Shown: positions 46,269 to 58,640 of the stretch, one piece after another
How positions within the stretch are numbered: the stretch's first letter is position 1
How the letters are laid out: each line of letters opens with the position of its first letter
DNA from: Serripes groenlandicus
Taxonomy: Eukaryota > Mollusca > Bivalvia > Cardiida > Cardiidae
Length of the DNA: 64,000 bases
Assembly: GCA_031761405.1 (NCBI GenBank)
Contig: JASEVX010000010.1
Coordinates: forward strand, 12,539,918 to 12,603,917
Direction: 5' to 3'
Notes under the pieces: generated by a model
Told to the model about the DNA's origin: nothing
The model's input: only the letters and a program-made list of their open reading frames with translations
The model's database searches: none
Position numbers and translations under genes: made by a program

Positions 46269-46408
46269 ATCGACGTGTTCGAGTTATCGACGTGTTCGAG
46301 TTATCGACGTGTTCGAGTTATCGATGAGTTCGAGTTATCGACGGGTTCGAGTTATCGACGTGGTCGAGTGATCGACGTGGTCGAGTTATCGACGTGGTCG
46401 AGTGATCG
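46269..46408. repeat. 17-bp minisatellite, about 8 copies
   Basis: Unit tatcgacgtgttcgagt with later variants gtggtcgagtgatcgac. It directly follows the MITE A copy by about 60 bp. Confidence 0.92.
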
Positions 46409-46410
46409 CT

Positions 46411-49400
46411 GGATTATTGCTAAATACATTGATGTATTGCCAGCTTCGTAATTCATTGTTATAAAGACAAGTCAGTGAGGACATCATATAAAAGAATACA
46501 ACAGCAACCGTTCTGATTGATCGTTTGAGCAATCACAATTTTTGCTATGCTGTTTTCAGGAAAGTGTTCGAATTTACGATATATTTCAATTTTAACATGT
46601 TCGAGTCCACTGTATCTTACCAAGCAAATACTTTAAACGATAGTCATAAGAGGACCAGTATCGCTCAACTGCCATTAGGCAAAAGTTAAATCACTTTATT
46701 ACATACCTATCCAAATTTTGCATTGAAATTTAAGTGACATAAAATCAATATAATTTTTAAAAAAAATGATAACTAACACTGTGACGATAACACTTTTATT
46801 TTTTTTTATATCATCACTAGTGATGATATCATTTTTGCCGGAACTACTTGGGAAAATTACGTCACGTCAGCGGTTTTGACGTCATAACGCTAGTCATTTG
46901 GCGCCAAATAGAAGCAGCAGTATTTGGTTACGTAACATTCATACGCCTAAGGCCAAGTCATTTTTTTTTTATATGTTTCTTTAAAATAAAGGGGAGATTT
47001 ATTCCAAATATATAATAAATAGAATAACTAACTGCATGTTTTTGATATAGAATTTATGTCACAAGGGAAAAAAGGGGCAATTTGGTTAAAATCACGAAAC
47101 CGTAGGTTGAGTTAGTTATTCTCTATATAGTCGTATAAGGCAAAACAGTCCCGCCCTCTAGCTGCCATGCTTTTCAATCAATAAAGATTGGATGTATCTA
47201 ATAGAAGGTCGCATTTCTACATGATTATTTTAGAATCGGTCAAATAATTTGGGGAGAAGATTTATTGTTTTCATTACAGCTATATAAGTCAAAACATCCC
47301 CTCTCAATGGTGGCCATGAACATGGCCTGAAGGAATCTAATAGAGGGTCACCAAAGGAGAATTTCAAAAAAAGAAAAATTGGAAATCGGCAACTCTTTTG
47401 AAGGAAAATATTTTCAAAGTTCTCACTTTAGCCATATATGGCAAAACAGCCCGCCCCCTTGTTACCATGTGTTTTTGCCCAATCAACATGACCTAAATCA
47501 ATCCGATAACATTTCAGCCAAGGAAAAGTTCTACGACAATTGTTTGAAAATCGGGCAATCAGTTTGGATGTTTGGATGAAGAAGAACTTTTCGGTTGCCA
47601 AGGAACCAGAATTCTGCATTGATTGGCAAAAATTGATGGAATTTAGGAAATTAACTTGGAGTGGATGCTACCTGTGAAGTTTTATCCCAATTGGCATAGT
47701 GATTATAGAGGAGAAGTTGTTTGAAGCTGAATAAATAATAGCAATTCCCTGTCTATATAAACCACACTTTTAGTTTCCCAATGACTAATTTTCTGAGAAA
47801 ATATCCTGTTATTAAATACCACATTTGAATAGCAATACACTGTCTATAGAAACCGCATTTTTATTTTCCCAATGACTAATTTTTCTGCATCAATGACCCT
47901 GTAATCAAAGGCCGCCTATGAACAAATACCATATTGTTGTGATCCTATGGGTGGTCTTTGTTCACAGGTTCCACTGTATATGTATAGCTAGTTGATTTTT
48001 TAAGATTATGTTATTGGGGGTTCTGGTACAGGAGAATCAGTAAACAAATGAGTGGGTGAAGTAACGACTGCCACATGACACACTCCCCTGGTTCTCAGGA
48101 TTGTGGGAATGGCATTTCGACTGACTCGCTGGTATCAGGATAAATGGACCACCAGTTGACCCACTTATAACTTACCCAGGGAACACCGTGTTATCATTCG
48201 AAAATGGTTGATTTGATATGGCATTTGTAGGCATCTGAATGATAAACATACATAATTGCAATTCTGTTCAAATAAAACTGTTTGTTTTGGGTACCCACAT
48301 CATGGGATTAAAAACAGTATGGATGGAGAAAGCTGAACACACTTAGCTTTACACTTTTATTTAAAGAGGAGCTGTTCCACATTTTCCTATAAGTTTTCAA
48401 TGTCAAACAGATTATGTGGGAAAGGGTACATTATTGTTGAACTGTATCAGCCCCAGGAAGAACACGTTTAAACTCAAGAGCTTCGATTAAAATGTTTGAC
48501 AATCGGGTTTTCGCTTTCTTACACGAGTATTTCACGCGACAGCATTTCTAAAAACAACTGGCTGATTTTCAACAAAGTCTATGAGCCCATTGATGGAAGA
48601 GTAATGGCGCTTCTCGCTCAACCGATCTACACTTAGGTGAAAGGGAATCAATTCGGATCTGCATGCCGGCCGGACAATTTTTTTTAGGGTATTTCAGATG
48701 AATATATTAGACTGAAGTTGTCTCTCACAGGACACTAATGATTTTGTTGAAAGTTGAAAGGTTTTATTTTATAAAGTTTAATAACCTCTGACTGGTTTAT
48801 AACAAAATAGTGTTTGCTTTTAGCTACATTGATACCGTAATAGCCATTTTCAGGACATCCTGTATTTTCTGAAATTGAAAGTAACATTCAGTGCGGATTA
48901 AGGATGACCTTCGACTTAACATCATAAAACGAAAGGTGTGAACAATAACCCATGTTGCTATAATGGTCGCCTATGGGAATGAATAACTTCCCTTTGACTT
49001 AAGGTGGCAATACACAGTTGAAAGCTGATTTTCTGTTTCCTGGGGACACCCAAACTTTTATTCTCTCAAAATTTCTCATAATATCCATTCTGATATTAAT
49101 TAAAAGGATTTTCCTGTATCAAGGAGTGTCAGAATTATAAGAAAAGGACTGAAATTCACACTCTTAGTCAATATTGTGAAAATAATTGGCTACAAAAGTG
49201 GTCTAAAACAGGGTGAAGAAAGTAGGACAAAAAAAAGAGCAATTTTGCCCCAAAAAACGCAGGGGGTTAGTGTTGAATTGAAGAGATGCTTGGACTCTAA
49301 AAGAAATGGGCAATCTGTAGATGCAGTCAGAAATCCCATGTTTCCAGCTCCTTTTCAAGCATTCTTGGACGTGAAAGTTGATATTCAAATTCACGTCTAG

Positions 49401-49830
49401 CTCCGCAACCAGTGTTGTCAAACGCCTGTCCCTATACATATGAACCAGAAGGAGAAGTGGGTTCAACCGATTAATTCAAACCCATGCTGAGAGCTTACTT
49501 TTTACAATTATAAACATTAAAATCAACCATTTACTCAAAAATGTACCCAAAACGTACTATTTATCATTGTTCCTATTTTTGACCCTGGCTAAAAACCGAA
49601 TATCTCGAAAGCAACTGTTATATGCCACCTAAATGCAACATTTCTTCGATTCTTGAGAGCGGACATCTTATTTACGAACGTAAACTAATATTGACAGGTC
49701 ACCACACCACATCACGTTCGAGGTTTTAGTTGCCGATGACAGAAATAAACTGTACCATAAACCTAAGATTCACCGAGACAAATGTCGGACGTCATGGAAG
49801 CCGGTGCCAAATGATTGATTGATTAATTGA
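46411..49830. other. Intergenic, repeat-rich, no gene recognised
   Basis: Contains a short palindrome (atatcatcactagtgatgat, near 46810) and three diverged ~150-bp units at 47110-47600, each with a tatata...caaaaca.(t)ccc phrase (47127, 47281, 47434). It also contains two ~90-bp units at 47741-47930 (tccca atgactaatttt) and a SINE family 2 body at 48085-48225 (gcatttcgactgactcgctg). A fragment of reverse SINE family 1 is at 48500-48640. ORFs at 47379 and 49176 are not recognised. Confidence 0.45.
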
Positions 49831-50053
49831 GGTTTAACGCCATATCACAGCCACAAGTTCATCTACTCGTGTGTTTTATGGCTTTCTGACGCCAAGAATA
49901 TACACAACATGATGTCCTATATATTGACTGCTTTTTCACATAGACTATAAGCAGCCTATTGGTGGAAGACGAATGACGATTGTAAAACGTTGGAAAAAAA
50001 AACTCGTAACCCATTGATTGACAGCCCGTATCGCTACCGACTGAGCTACCGGG
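49831..50053 (-). repeat. SINE family 1, reverse, with internal deletion
   Basis: 3' end gaggtttaacgccatatcac; A-box end gctaccgactgagctaccgg at 50053. The B-box region is shortened (aaaaaaactcgtaacccatt). Confidence 0.8.
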
Positions 50054-50109
50054 ACACGGACGGTGACGAATGAGAACACTTTATGGGTAACGATTTTAAG
50101 ACATAGCTC

Positions 50110-50255
50110 AATTAGTTTATTTGAGCGGAGTTCTAAATATAATCATAACACGCGTGGTAAAAGGTTGCCTGCACAAAGATACTTAGGATCTAAATGGATA
50201 CTGTCTTACATGAATTTCTTAATTAATTGGCGAACAGTGCAGAGCCAGATCAGAC
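50110..50255. repeat. Interspersed repeat, gagcgg family
   Basis: gagcggagttctaaatataa ... cataacacgcg ... tggatactgtcttacatgaa ... cagtgcagagccagatcaga; same order as 24124 and 35805. Confidence 0.5.
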
Positions 50256-50269
50256 CGCACAAATATATA

Positions 50270-50600
50270 TACAGACAGACTGACAGACAGACAGACAGAC
50301 AGACAGTCAGAAAAACAGATATGCAGGCAGGCAGGCAGGCAGACAGACAGGCATGCAGACAAGCAGGCAGGCAGACAGACAGGCATGCAGACAAACAGAT
50401 GATATACATACATAGACAGATAGACATACAAATACATAGACAGATAGACATAAAAGCGCATAGACAGATAAACATACATATTGACATACACACGTATACA
50501 GGCATACAGGCAGATTGACAGTTACACAAACAAATAGACGGAGAGATAGACGGACATACGTATATACATAAACATAAAGACATAAAAACAGATCGACATG
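50270..50600. repeat. CAGA/CAGG/CATA-type degenerate microsatellite
   Basis: acagacagacagacag blocks pass into aggcaggcaggcag and then acatacata/agacagata mixtures. Four open frames cross it on both strands; all are repeat artefacts (Thr/Asp/Arg/Gln or Cys/Leu/Ser rich). Confidence 0.93.
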
Positions 50601-51264
50601 CACACAGATATATCCTGCCAGTATCATCTGCATGGCCCTTAAGAGATTCAACTTAATGTGCGTATTCCTTTTTCGTTCTGCCTCGCAAACGTTTAAAAGT
50701 AGCCCGATCCTAGGTTGTTTTGGCATTTGGTGGTAGAAGAAACTCTCCTCTATCCAACCATACCATCGGTTCGGTTAGATCACTATATTCAAGAAAAAGA
50801 AGGCCCATTCGAATATTTTGACATATCGGTCTCACATGGGTACTAATTAACTTTAGTGTAAATCAAATCGCATTGCAAATCTTCATATAAACTTTACATA
50901 TGCATAAAGCTGTACATATGGAACAATTTTTCAATCGATACAGAACGATATATCTTTTTCAGAAGTAGTAGTTCCCAGAAAGCACCCCTGTGACATAATG
51001 CCCACAAACCACCTGTTCTGTGTATATGTCGCAGTCAAACTGTGTAACTACGAATTTCATGAAATTCCTGAAAAAAATCAGGAAATTCGTGAAATGACCA
51101 ATTCATTTCGTGTAAAGCTTAAAAAGTTCAGCAACTTCGCAAAACAGATCTATTCAATGTTCAATTTATTTATAATTATGTACATGTGCAACATGATATC
51201 AGCTACTTTATTTAATTCTTGGAGGCTTTTGAAATGTAAACTCAGATGATAACCTCAGAAAAAG

Positions 51265-53165
51265 TGGGTCTGATTGAGACTGAGTCTGAATCTGAGTGGG
51301 TCTGTTTGAGACTGAATCTGAGATGAGACTGAATCTGAGTGGGTCTGATTGAGACTGAATCTGAGTGGGTCTGATTGAGGCTGAATCTGAGTGGGTCTGA
51401 TTGAGGCTGAATCTGAGTGTGTATGACTGAGTATGAATCTGAGTGGGTCTGATTGAGTCTGAATCTGAGTGGGTCTGATTGAGACTGAATCTGAGTGGGT
51501 CTGATTGAGAGACTTAATCGAGTGGGTCTGATTGAGACTTTATCTGAGTGGGTCTGATTGAGAGACTTAATCCGAGTGGGTCTGATTGAGACTGAATCTG
51601 ATTGAGTCTGATTGAGACTGAATCTGATTGAATCTGAGTGTGTCTGATTGCGCCTGAATCTGAGTGTGTCTGATTGAGACTAAATCTGAGTGGGTCTGAT
51701 TGAGACTAAATCTGAGTGGGTCTGATTGAGACTAAATCTGAGTGGGTCTGAATTGAGACTAAATCTGAGTGGGTCTGATTGAGACTGAATCTGAGTGGAC
51801 TGAATCTGATTGAGTCTGAATCTGAGTGGGTTTGATTGAGACTGAATCTGATTGTGTCTGAATCTGAGTGGGTCTGATTGGGACTGAATCGAATGAGTCT
51901 GATTGAGACTTAATCTGAGTGGGTCTGATTGAGACTTAATCTGAGTGGGTCTGATTGAGACTGAATCTGATTGAGTCTGAATCTGAGTGGGTCTGATTGA
52001 GACTGAATCTGGGTGGGTCTGTTGAGACTGAATCTGGGTGGGTCTGATTGAGACTGAATCTGGGTGGGTCTGATTGAGACTAAATCTGGGTCGGTCTGAT
52101 TGAGACTGGGTCTGAGTGGGTCTGATTGAGACTGAATCTGAGTAGGTATGATTGAGACTGAATCTGAGTGGGTCTGATTGAGACTGAATCTGAGTGGGTC
52201 TGATTGAGACTGAAGCTGTATCAGTCTGAGTCTGATTCGGTCTGAATCGGAATGAGTGATTGAGTCAGAGTCTGAATCTGAGTGAGTGTGAGTATGAACC
52301 GATCTGAGTTTGAATCAATCTGAGTCTGAGTTGTTCCGATTCTGAGTAAATCTGAGTCTCATTGAGTCTGAAGCTGAATCAGTTTGAGTTTGATTGAGTC
52401 TGAATCAGTCTGAATCTGAGTGTGTCTGAGTCTGAAAGAGTCTGAGTGGATCTGATTCCGAGTGGGTCTGATTGAGTCTGAATCAGCTGAGTGAATCTGT
52501 GTCTGAATCAGTCTGAGTGAGGCCAATTCTTAGTCTGGGTCTGAGTCTGACTGAGTCTGAGTGAGGCAGAATGCGTCTTATTGAGTCTGAGTGTGTCTGA
52601 GTGAGTCTGTCTAATTGAGTCTGAATCTGAGTGAGTCTGGATATGTCTGAGTGTGTCTGAGTGAGTCTGGATATGTCTGAGTGAGTCTGGATATGTCTGA
52701 GTGTGTCTGAGTGTGTCTGAGTGAGTCTGTCTAATTGAGTCTGAATCTGAGTGAGTCTGGATATGTCTGAGTGTGTCTGAGTGAGTCTGGATATGTCTGA
52801 GTGAGTCTGGATATGTCTGAGTGTGTCTGAGTGAGTCTGGATATGTCTGAGTGTGTCTGAGTGAGTCTGTCTAATTGAGTCTGAGTTTGAGTGAGTCTGA
52901 TTCTCAATGAATCTGAGTCTGATTGAGCCTAAGTCTGAGTGAGTCTGTGTCTGAATGAATCTGAATCTGAGAGAGTGAGTCTGAGTTTGTCTGAATCTGA
53001 GTGAGTCTGAGTGAGTCTGAGTGCGTCTTAATCGGTGAGTGAGTCCGAATATGAGTGAGTCTAAATATGTCTGAGTGAGTCTGAGTTGGTCTAAATGAGT
53101 CAGTCTGAGTGAGTTTGAGTCTGAGTGAGTCTGAATAAGTCTGAATGAGTCTGCGTGAGTCTGCG
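51265..53165. repeat. ~1.9-kb satellite built on TCTGA
   Basis: The first part repeats gagtgggtctgattgagact + gaatct (about 26 bp). The middle is irregular; the last part (about 52600-52870) repeats gtgagtctggatatgtctga. All are expansions of a TCTGA/ATCTGAG pentamer-hexamer. The 240-aa reverse frame (Thr/Gln/His/Ser/Asp rich) is an artefact. Confidence 0.95.
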
Positions 53166-53282
53166 TGAAAAAAAGATGATTTGGTGTGTCACAGAAAACT
53201 AACATTATTTTATTTCCACAGTTTCCGTGACATACCTGAAATCATCTTAAGTTACACAGTAAGTAAATATTTATTGTTTGGT

Positions 53283-53498
53283 GTTCAACGCTGCTTTCAA
53301 CATTTTTATGTCATATAACGTGGGTAAGTTACTGGTCCATTTATCCTGACATCAGCCAGTCAGTCGTAATGCTAACCCTGCAACCTTCAGCGCCACGGAA
53401 GGCAGCCATTACTACCATTTTCAATGTGGTATGACCCGGCCAGGGATCATGTGACCTGTGACCTCCCGCACCCGAGGTCCACAACACCATCGAGGCGG
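53283..53498 (-). repeat. SINE family 2, reverse, with head
   Basis: 3' end gttcaacgctgctttcaaca; body ttactggtccatttatcctg; B-box region gggatcatgtgacctgtgac (decayed); A-box end accatcgaggcgg. Confidence 0.7.
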
Positions 53499-54090
53499 TC
53501 AAGTAAAATGTTATATAGTGCTGGACTAATTATAATGTGTATTAGATGATTTACAGTTTATCACAAGAAATACATATACAGTATGTACGTATGCAGTATG
53601 ATCAGGGTCTTCACTATTAGGAAATAAGAGAATGTAAGTTTGCTGTGACATACCTGAAAACATCTATATACCATAAACAGCATAATTGTATAATGCTTTA
53701 ACATTTTATAAAATTATAACATTTATCCCCCCAATGTTTGTATTGTTTGTATCTTTAAAGAGGTGTAATTTAGTTTTATTCGATCCAGTTATTTCATGCA
53801 GTTCCTTAATCGGTACCTACCGAGCAGGGAAAAAACTCTTTCCTTTAAATAATTAAAATATGAAATATTTCTCATACTACAGAATCAAGCATCATTTCAT
53901 AAAGGTTTATAAAGATTTATTACACAGAGCTCTTGATAAGGATCATTTTTCAAGTTCTAAAATCCTTATTTGACTCAAACCAATGCGTTATTAATTAAAA
54001 GTGAGAGTGTGAAATGTACCGTCAATTGCAGTCATCGAAATATCTCATTCGTCCGTATACTGTGTAAGATGTAATGTGTTTGAATAAGTT
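53499..54090. other. Intergenic, nothing defined
   Basis: AT-rich. The phrase ctgtgacatacctgaaa.catct (53644) repeats ccgtgacatacctgaaatca (53225), so the SINE lies between two copies of a short duplicated sequence. No gene. Confidence 0.4.
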
Positions 54091-54294
54091 TAACTCTTTC
54101 AGCGCCAAAGGCAATGTTGAGCTTTTTGCAAACAATACAGATTCAGGTGAGGCAGCTCGTAACGAGCTGTCTCACCTGAAATCTGCATTGTTTGGCTGTA
54201 AGTTATAAAGATATTCCAAAAATCCTATAACATGAAAATAGTTTCGTCCGAGTTTGAACATGGAAGAGTCTACTTTCGGCGCTGAAAGGGTTAA
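54091..54294. mobile_element. MITE family C copy, intact
   Basis: Ends taactctttcagcgccaaag and tttcggcgctgaaagggtta. Central palindrome ggcagctcgtaacgagctgt inside caggtgag...ctcacctg. Confidence 0.88.
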
Positions 54295-54475
54295 ACATAT
54301 TCAATTTTCATATATTTTACATGGTAGGAAAAATCAAGAAATATACAATAGAGAAATGGATTGAATGATTTTAGGTCCTCTCCAATAAATATTGATTTAC
54401 AGGAAGCACGGTGTTATATTTAACATGTTCAGAAAATATCAGCTTACTTCAGCTTTGTAATTTATGATACAAGAA

Positions 54476-54497
54476 TGAATGAATGAATGAATGAATG
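54476..54497. repeat. (GAAT)n microsatellite
   Basis: Five units of gaat next to the SINE family 3 copy. Confidence 0.9.
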
Positions 54498-54509
54498 TAT
54501 ATTGTTTTA

Positions 54510-54700
54510 TGGCGCATCGACAGCTAAGGTCATTTAGCACGCAATTAATTTTAATTATTAATGATCCCTGGGTAAACAAACCAGTACTAGGCTAGAAAAT
54601 GTGCCTTGCCCACCATGACCGTAGTGCCGCGACTGGGGATCGAACCTGGGACACACGGTTTCGAAATCCCCGACGCTAACCACTCAACCACAGCGGATTC
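54510..54700 (-). repeat. tRNA-like SINE (family 3), reverse
   Basis: Reverse strand head: gctgtggttgagtggttagc (A box) and ccaggttcgatccccagtcg (B box), separated as in a tRNA with a long variable arm (serine/leucine type). The body aaatgtgccttgcc / tagcctagtactggtttg matches the fragment at 17943. The head alone cannot fold as an intact tRNA, so I do not call a tRNA gene. Confidence 0.75.
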
Positions 54701-54914
54701 CTTTGATACAAGAACAAATATACATAATAGCGAGTGGAGAGAGAGCAAGAGATGGGGAAAGAGGGAGAAAGGGATATATTTATATATATGCAAGATAATA
54801 GAAGAGATACAGAAGGGTAGGTCCGTGTAGAGGAGGTTATATGTCAAATATCCATACCAAATAAAATATATCATACATAAAGTTAACAAAAAAGAATTAA
54901 GGAAAGGGGGTTAA

Positions 54915-55640
54915 TTATCGTGAGCTTTTGGTTCCAATTACAAATATGAACGGATTCAAAAATAGCATTATTTACTTCGATTGATGAGTTTGGATTTTCA
55001 CATAACAAAATATCAAGCCTAATGTTTTGTGGAAGTTCTCTTAGCATGCCATGTCTAATATCATTGTAGCGGGGACATTCAAGGAGGTAATGTAAAGAGG
55101 TTTCAATTTTTCCACATGCGCACAGTGGAGAGAATCAACAACATTCCTGAGAAAAAGATGATTACTACAGTTTTGTTCTTAATTGGATATGTAATATCTG
55201 TGAATAACTATCCCCATAGTAATAATATAGAGGTAGTTTCGTAATATTTTGAAATAATAATAGTTTAAAAGATCTTACTGATTCAGCGTTTTGGATTTCG
55301 GGTGACAACGTATTCCATTCTCTTATTGATGAAGAAAGAAACGAATTATAATATCGTTGATTGTTTGCAAGTTATCAGAGTTGAGATAAATATTCTGGAG
55401 TTTTTTAATTTTATACAACACGATCAACTTGTGTTTTGATCTTCTGCTTTCTAAAGATTCCCACATCACTTCATTGTAAATATCCCAAATTGAAATAAGT
55501 TTAGTAGTTCCGGAAACAATTCTCGCTCCTTCATGCTGTATATTTTCTAATCTATCCTTATCATTTTGATTACAGTTATTCAATAAAACATCTGCATATT
55601 CCAAAAAAGGTATTTTTCTATCCAAAATAAACTTCAATTT
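54915..55640 (-). pseudogene. LINE 3' end (ORF2 C-terminal part), reverse
   Basis: The reverse strand at 55637-55323 reads IPFLEYADVLLNN, then DRLENIQHEGARIVSGTTKL and WESLESRRSKHKLIVLYKI, the region after the reverse transcriptase in many LINEs. Further on, in another frame, it reads CACGKIETSLHYLLECPRYN (near 55120-55060), the terminal Cys/His knuckle. A stop and frame changes between the two parts mean it is broken. It differs from the LINE at 6650, so at least two lineages are present. Confidence 0.85.
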
Positions 55641-55918
55641 TCATTATGTTGATTCTTTTCTAAGCTTTAACCGCTATATAATCGATATGTTCGTGCCACG
55701 TGCAATCAGTAGCAAAATTAAGATCTAGATGTTTATGTATACTATGTTTGTATTAGATTGCGAGTGATTTCTCCATATTGGTCGTATGCTGCATATCCTT
55801 CAAATTGCGTATATGAGTGGAAAATGATCAATTTAAGCAGGAACGTAAATAAGATCCTTGATAAGTATTACCTTACATAGAAACAGCGACGTATGCAGAT
55901 TGATTGATTGATTGATTG

Positions 55919-56033
55919 GGGTTTAACGCCGTTTTTAACAATTTCTCAGTTATATCACGGCGGCCAGTTCACCTACTCATGCATTTCCTGGTTTTCTCAC
56001 AACAGTACTCCACACAACAATCTTCCCAAGCAA
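55919..56033 (-). repeat. SINE family 1, 3' part only, reverse
   Basis: ggtttaacgccgtttttaac to acaatcttcccaagcaagc, then breaks off. Preceded by a gattgattgatt tail. Confidence 0.8.
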
Positions 56034-56363
56034 GCGACGTAGGCAGACTTATTTTTGAAACCTAAGCACTTTGAAAATAAAGTGGCAAGTCAACTGAGTT
56101 ATATGCTTTCTGTTATATCATTTTTCCTTAGTTTTGCCCGGATGTTTTCAAATTAATCTGTTGCAGATTTGTCGTATGTGAGAAAGGTTAAATACAGAAC
56201 TCTTGATAAGGAGCATTTTTCAATTTCTAACATCATTATTTGACTCTCAAACCCTATGCTGATCGTAATCAAACGAGAGACGATTCTTTTTGGAACCCAC
56301 AACATAGCATTTGGGTGAGTTATAAGAGAAATATTGTGGGGGGATCGATTGATTGATTGAATG

Positions 56364-56606
56364 GGGTTTAACGCAGTTTTTAACAATTTCTCAGTTATAT
56401 CACGGCGGCCAGTTCACCTACTCATGCATTTCCTGGTTTTCTCACACCAGTATACTCCACACAACAATCTTTCTAAGCAACTGGCTGCTTTTCCACATAG
56501 ACTTAGCCCATTGGTGGAAGACGAATGACGCATGTCGCATTGACTTTTGTCAATCGTCGGAAAGAAAGTTGGCCGAGCCGGGATTCGAACTCACAAACCC
56601 TGGATA
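56364..56606 (-). repeat. SINE family 1, reverse, A box lost
   Basis: ggtttaacgcagtttttaac through cggaaagaaagttggccgag to gggattcgaactcacaaacc. It ends before the A box, and cctggatattgtggggg joins a copy of the flank seen at 56330, suggesting a duplicated insertion site. Confidence 0.8.
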
Positions 56607-56735
56607 TTGTGGGGGGAAAGACTAGTTTAACAATCCCCCTGATCTAGTACAATGCTTTAACGTGTATTTACCAAAGTGTGAAATGTTCGTCGAGATGCGG
56701 CTGGATAAGGTGTAAAATGTAATGTGTTTGTATCA

Positions 56736-56935
56736 AGGTTTCGGTTATGTCACGGCGTTTCCGGTGTAAGTCCATTTATCCTGAGCAGCGAGTCAGTCGT
56801 AATGCTATCACCACACCCTGAGCGCAAAGGAGGGACAGCCATTATTACCACATTTAACTTTTTTGGTCTAACCCCGCAGGGGATCCAACCTGCGACACAC
56901 CGCATCCGAGGACGCTCTACCACTACATCACAGAG
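56736..56935 (-). repeat. SINE family 2, reverse, with head
   Basis: 3' part tttcggttatgtcacggcgt, body cagcgagtcagtcgtaatgc, head ggggatccaacctgcgacac and gaggacgctctaccactaca. Confidence 0.75.
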
Positions 56936-57189
56936 TAGTATACTTATGATAGATGGACAAGGCTCAGAATAAATACATTGATTAATATACTTCATTTATA
57001 AGCAGACAATGAAGTTGTAAACATCAATAAACTAAGATATTTTTAAGCAAATGAATGACCACTCATGTAATATCCTCTATATATTTTTAAGCAAATGAAT
57101 GACTTTAGGAGTAATTTCAATAACGTGTCGATTCGGGGGAAAATTATAAACTATGCTTGTAACATTTGTGATGGCACTACAACATAACC

Positions 57190-57345
57190 TACGTTGTTTT
57201 ATGTCACTTTAAACTATTTATAAGTTAAATCACAGCGTTTGCTTTAGTAATTTACCAGTACTACTGGTCCATTTATTCCGACACCAGCGAATCAGGCCTA
57301 ATGTTATTATAATCGCACGGCCTGGAGCGGCAAGGGGGGAAAGAC
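57190..57345 (-). repeat. SINE family 2, reverse, headless
   Basis: aaatcacagcgtttgcttta, taatttaccagtactactgg, then gacaccagcgaatcaggcct and gcctggagcggcaaggg. Confidence 0.65.
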
Positions 57346-58640
57346 ATAACTACAATTTGTTTTAAGTCTTCTTGCGATTGAAGCACATCTTTAAGTGACA
57401 CGGTAAAACAAGTTATGGCTTTTTGTGTTGCGGGTAAATGGGTGGTGTAAGTTAATCCGTTATCCGAGATTGTTCTGGTTATTGAATAAGGGTTATAGAG
57501 GAGTTCCAGTACGGGTTGACAATTTATTAGCTTATGAAGTTGTTTACATAAAACAGAAGTTATTCTCTGTCAATAAGTGGAAAATTGTATTGTACTTGGC
57601 CAATATAATTATGGCCTATTTGTATTTGATAAGTAATATACTGGAAATATAAATACCCATAAATCAAGTACTCGTTGTTCTCATAGATTGCTGTATGCTA
57701 TAGGATATATGTGTTTACGGAAAAGGTAACACACATCTGTTAATGAGTTTTCACTGATATTGTTTTTTAGAGATTCAGGTGTCTGTAAGACGCATGAATA
57801 TTTGGTTTAGGAACAGAACAGAACAGAACATAAGTTTATTGATTTGATCTTAAATCCAGATCATCATCGTACAAACATATTAACATAACATATCATACGT
57901 GAATGTGTAAAAAAAAAATACAAAATTACAGAACACAAAAGTAAATAATAATCTCTCGAATTATCCTCCCTAAGTTCTTAAAATAGGGTAGGTATACAAT
58001 CCAATTGACTGAAGTGTACAGGCAGTTAGGCCGTAAGGAAAATTCATCTTAAAATCTCTTGTATGGCCAACAATGAACGCGTTTCTTTAATTGCGGCCAT
58101 GGGAATAAGCAACCGATACGCATATTTAAAATGTAGGAAAATTAATTTCAGGGAACTTAACTTTGTAAAGGAAGTATATGAACTACTTCCTATTACTACA
58201 AATGAGTATATTAACTTTTTCCTATTCCAGTGGATGAATTTATCTCCCATAACGATTCCAAAATCTCGTTAATTCCACATTCAATAAATATGTAGCACTA
58301 TGAAGACATCTAGGAACAAACATAGCATTTTGTTATCTATGAAAGTTGAATTATTGAATAGAGATCAAAACATTGCCGCTCATTATGAGCAATTTTTCCA
58401 TTTGTCGCATTGTTTTCAAAAGTAGTCAATTGCAATGGCGTCATATTTCGTCTGTATCAAGGTATATGTCCCATATATAATGATTCTGAAACAGATATCT
58501 TCTAGGTGGTAAATATAGGAAATCTCTCTTAATAACAGTGCCTTTTTAGAATAAAATCGAATAAACATTATTTGAAAAGAGAAATTGCTCATGATGAGCA
58601 ATTTCTCCTTTTACTTACTACACCAGAGCGTAGTAGCCTT
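57346..58640. other. Intergenic; possible LINE 3' tail and MITE B remnants
   Basis: At 57815-57840 gaacagaacagaacagaaca is followed by taagtttattgattt, like the tail at 13690, so a reverse LINE 3' end may cover about 57815-58270. The reverse 68-aa frame there is not recognised. MITE family B remnants lie at 58365-58455 (cattatgagcaatttttcca) and 58560-58615 (gaaattgctcatgatgagca). Confidence 0.4.

Noticed and set aside
50063..50726. Cys/Leu/Ser-rich and Arg/Gln/Thr-rich frames around 50.2-50.7 kb
   Set aside because: Products of the CAGA/CATA microsatellite.
52483..53205. 240-aa reverse frame rich in Thr, Gln, His, Ser, Asp
   Set aside because: It is the TCTGA satellite read in reverse; there are no non-repeat domains, splice context or start region.
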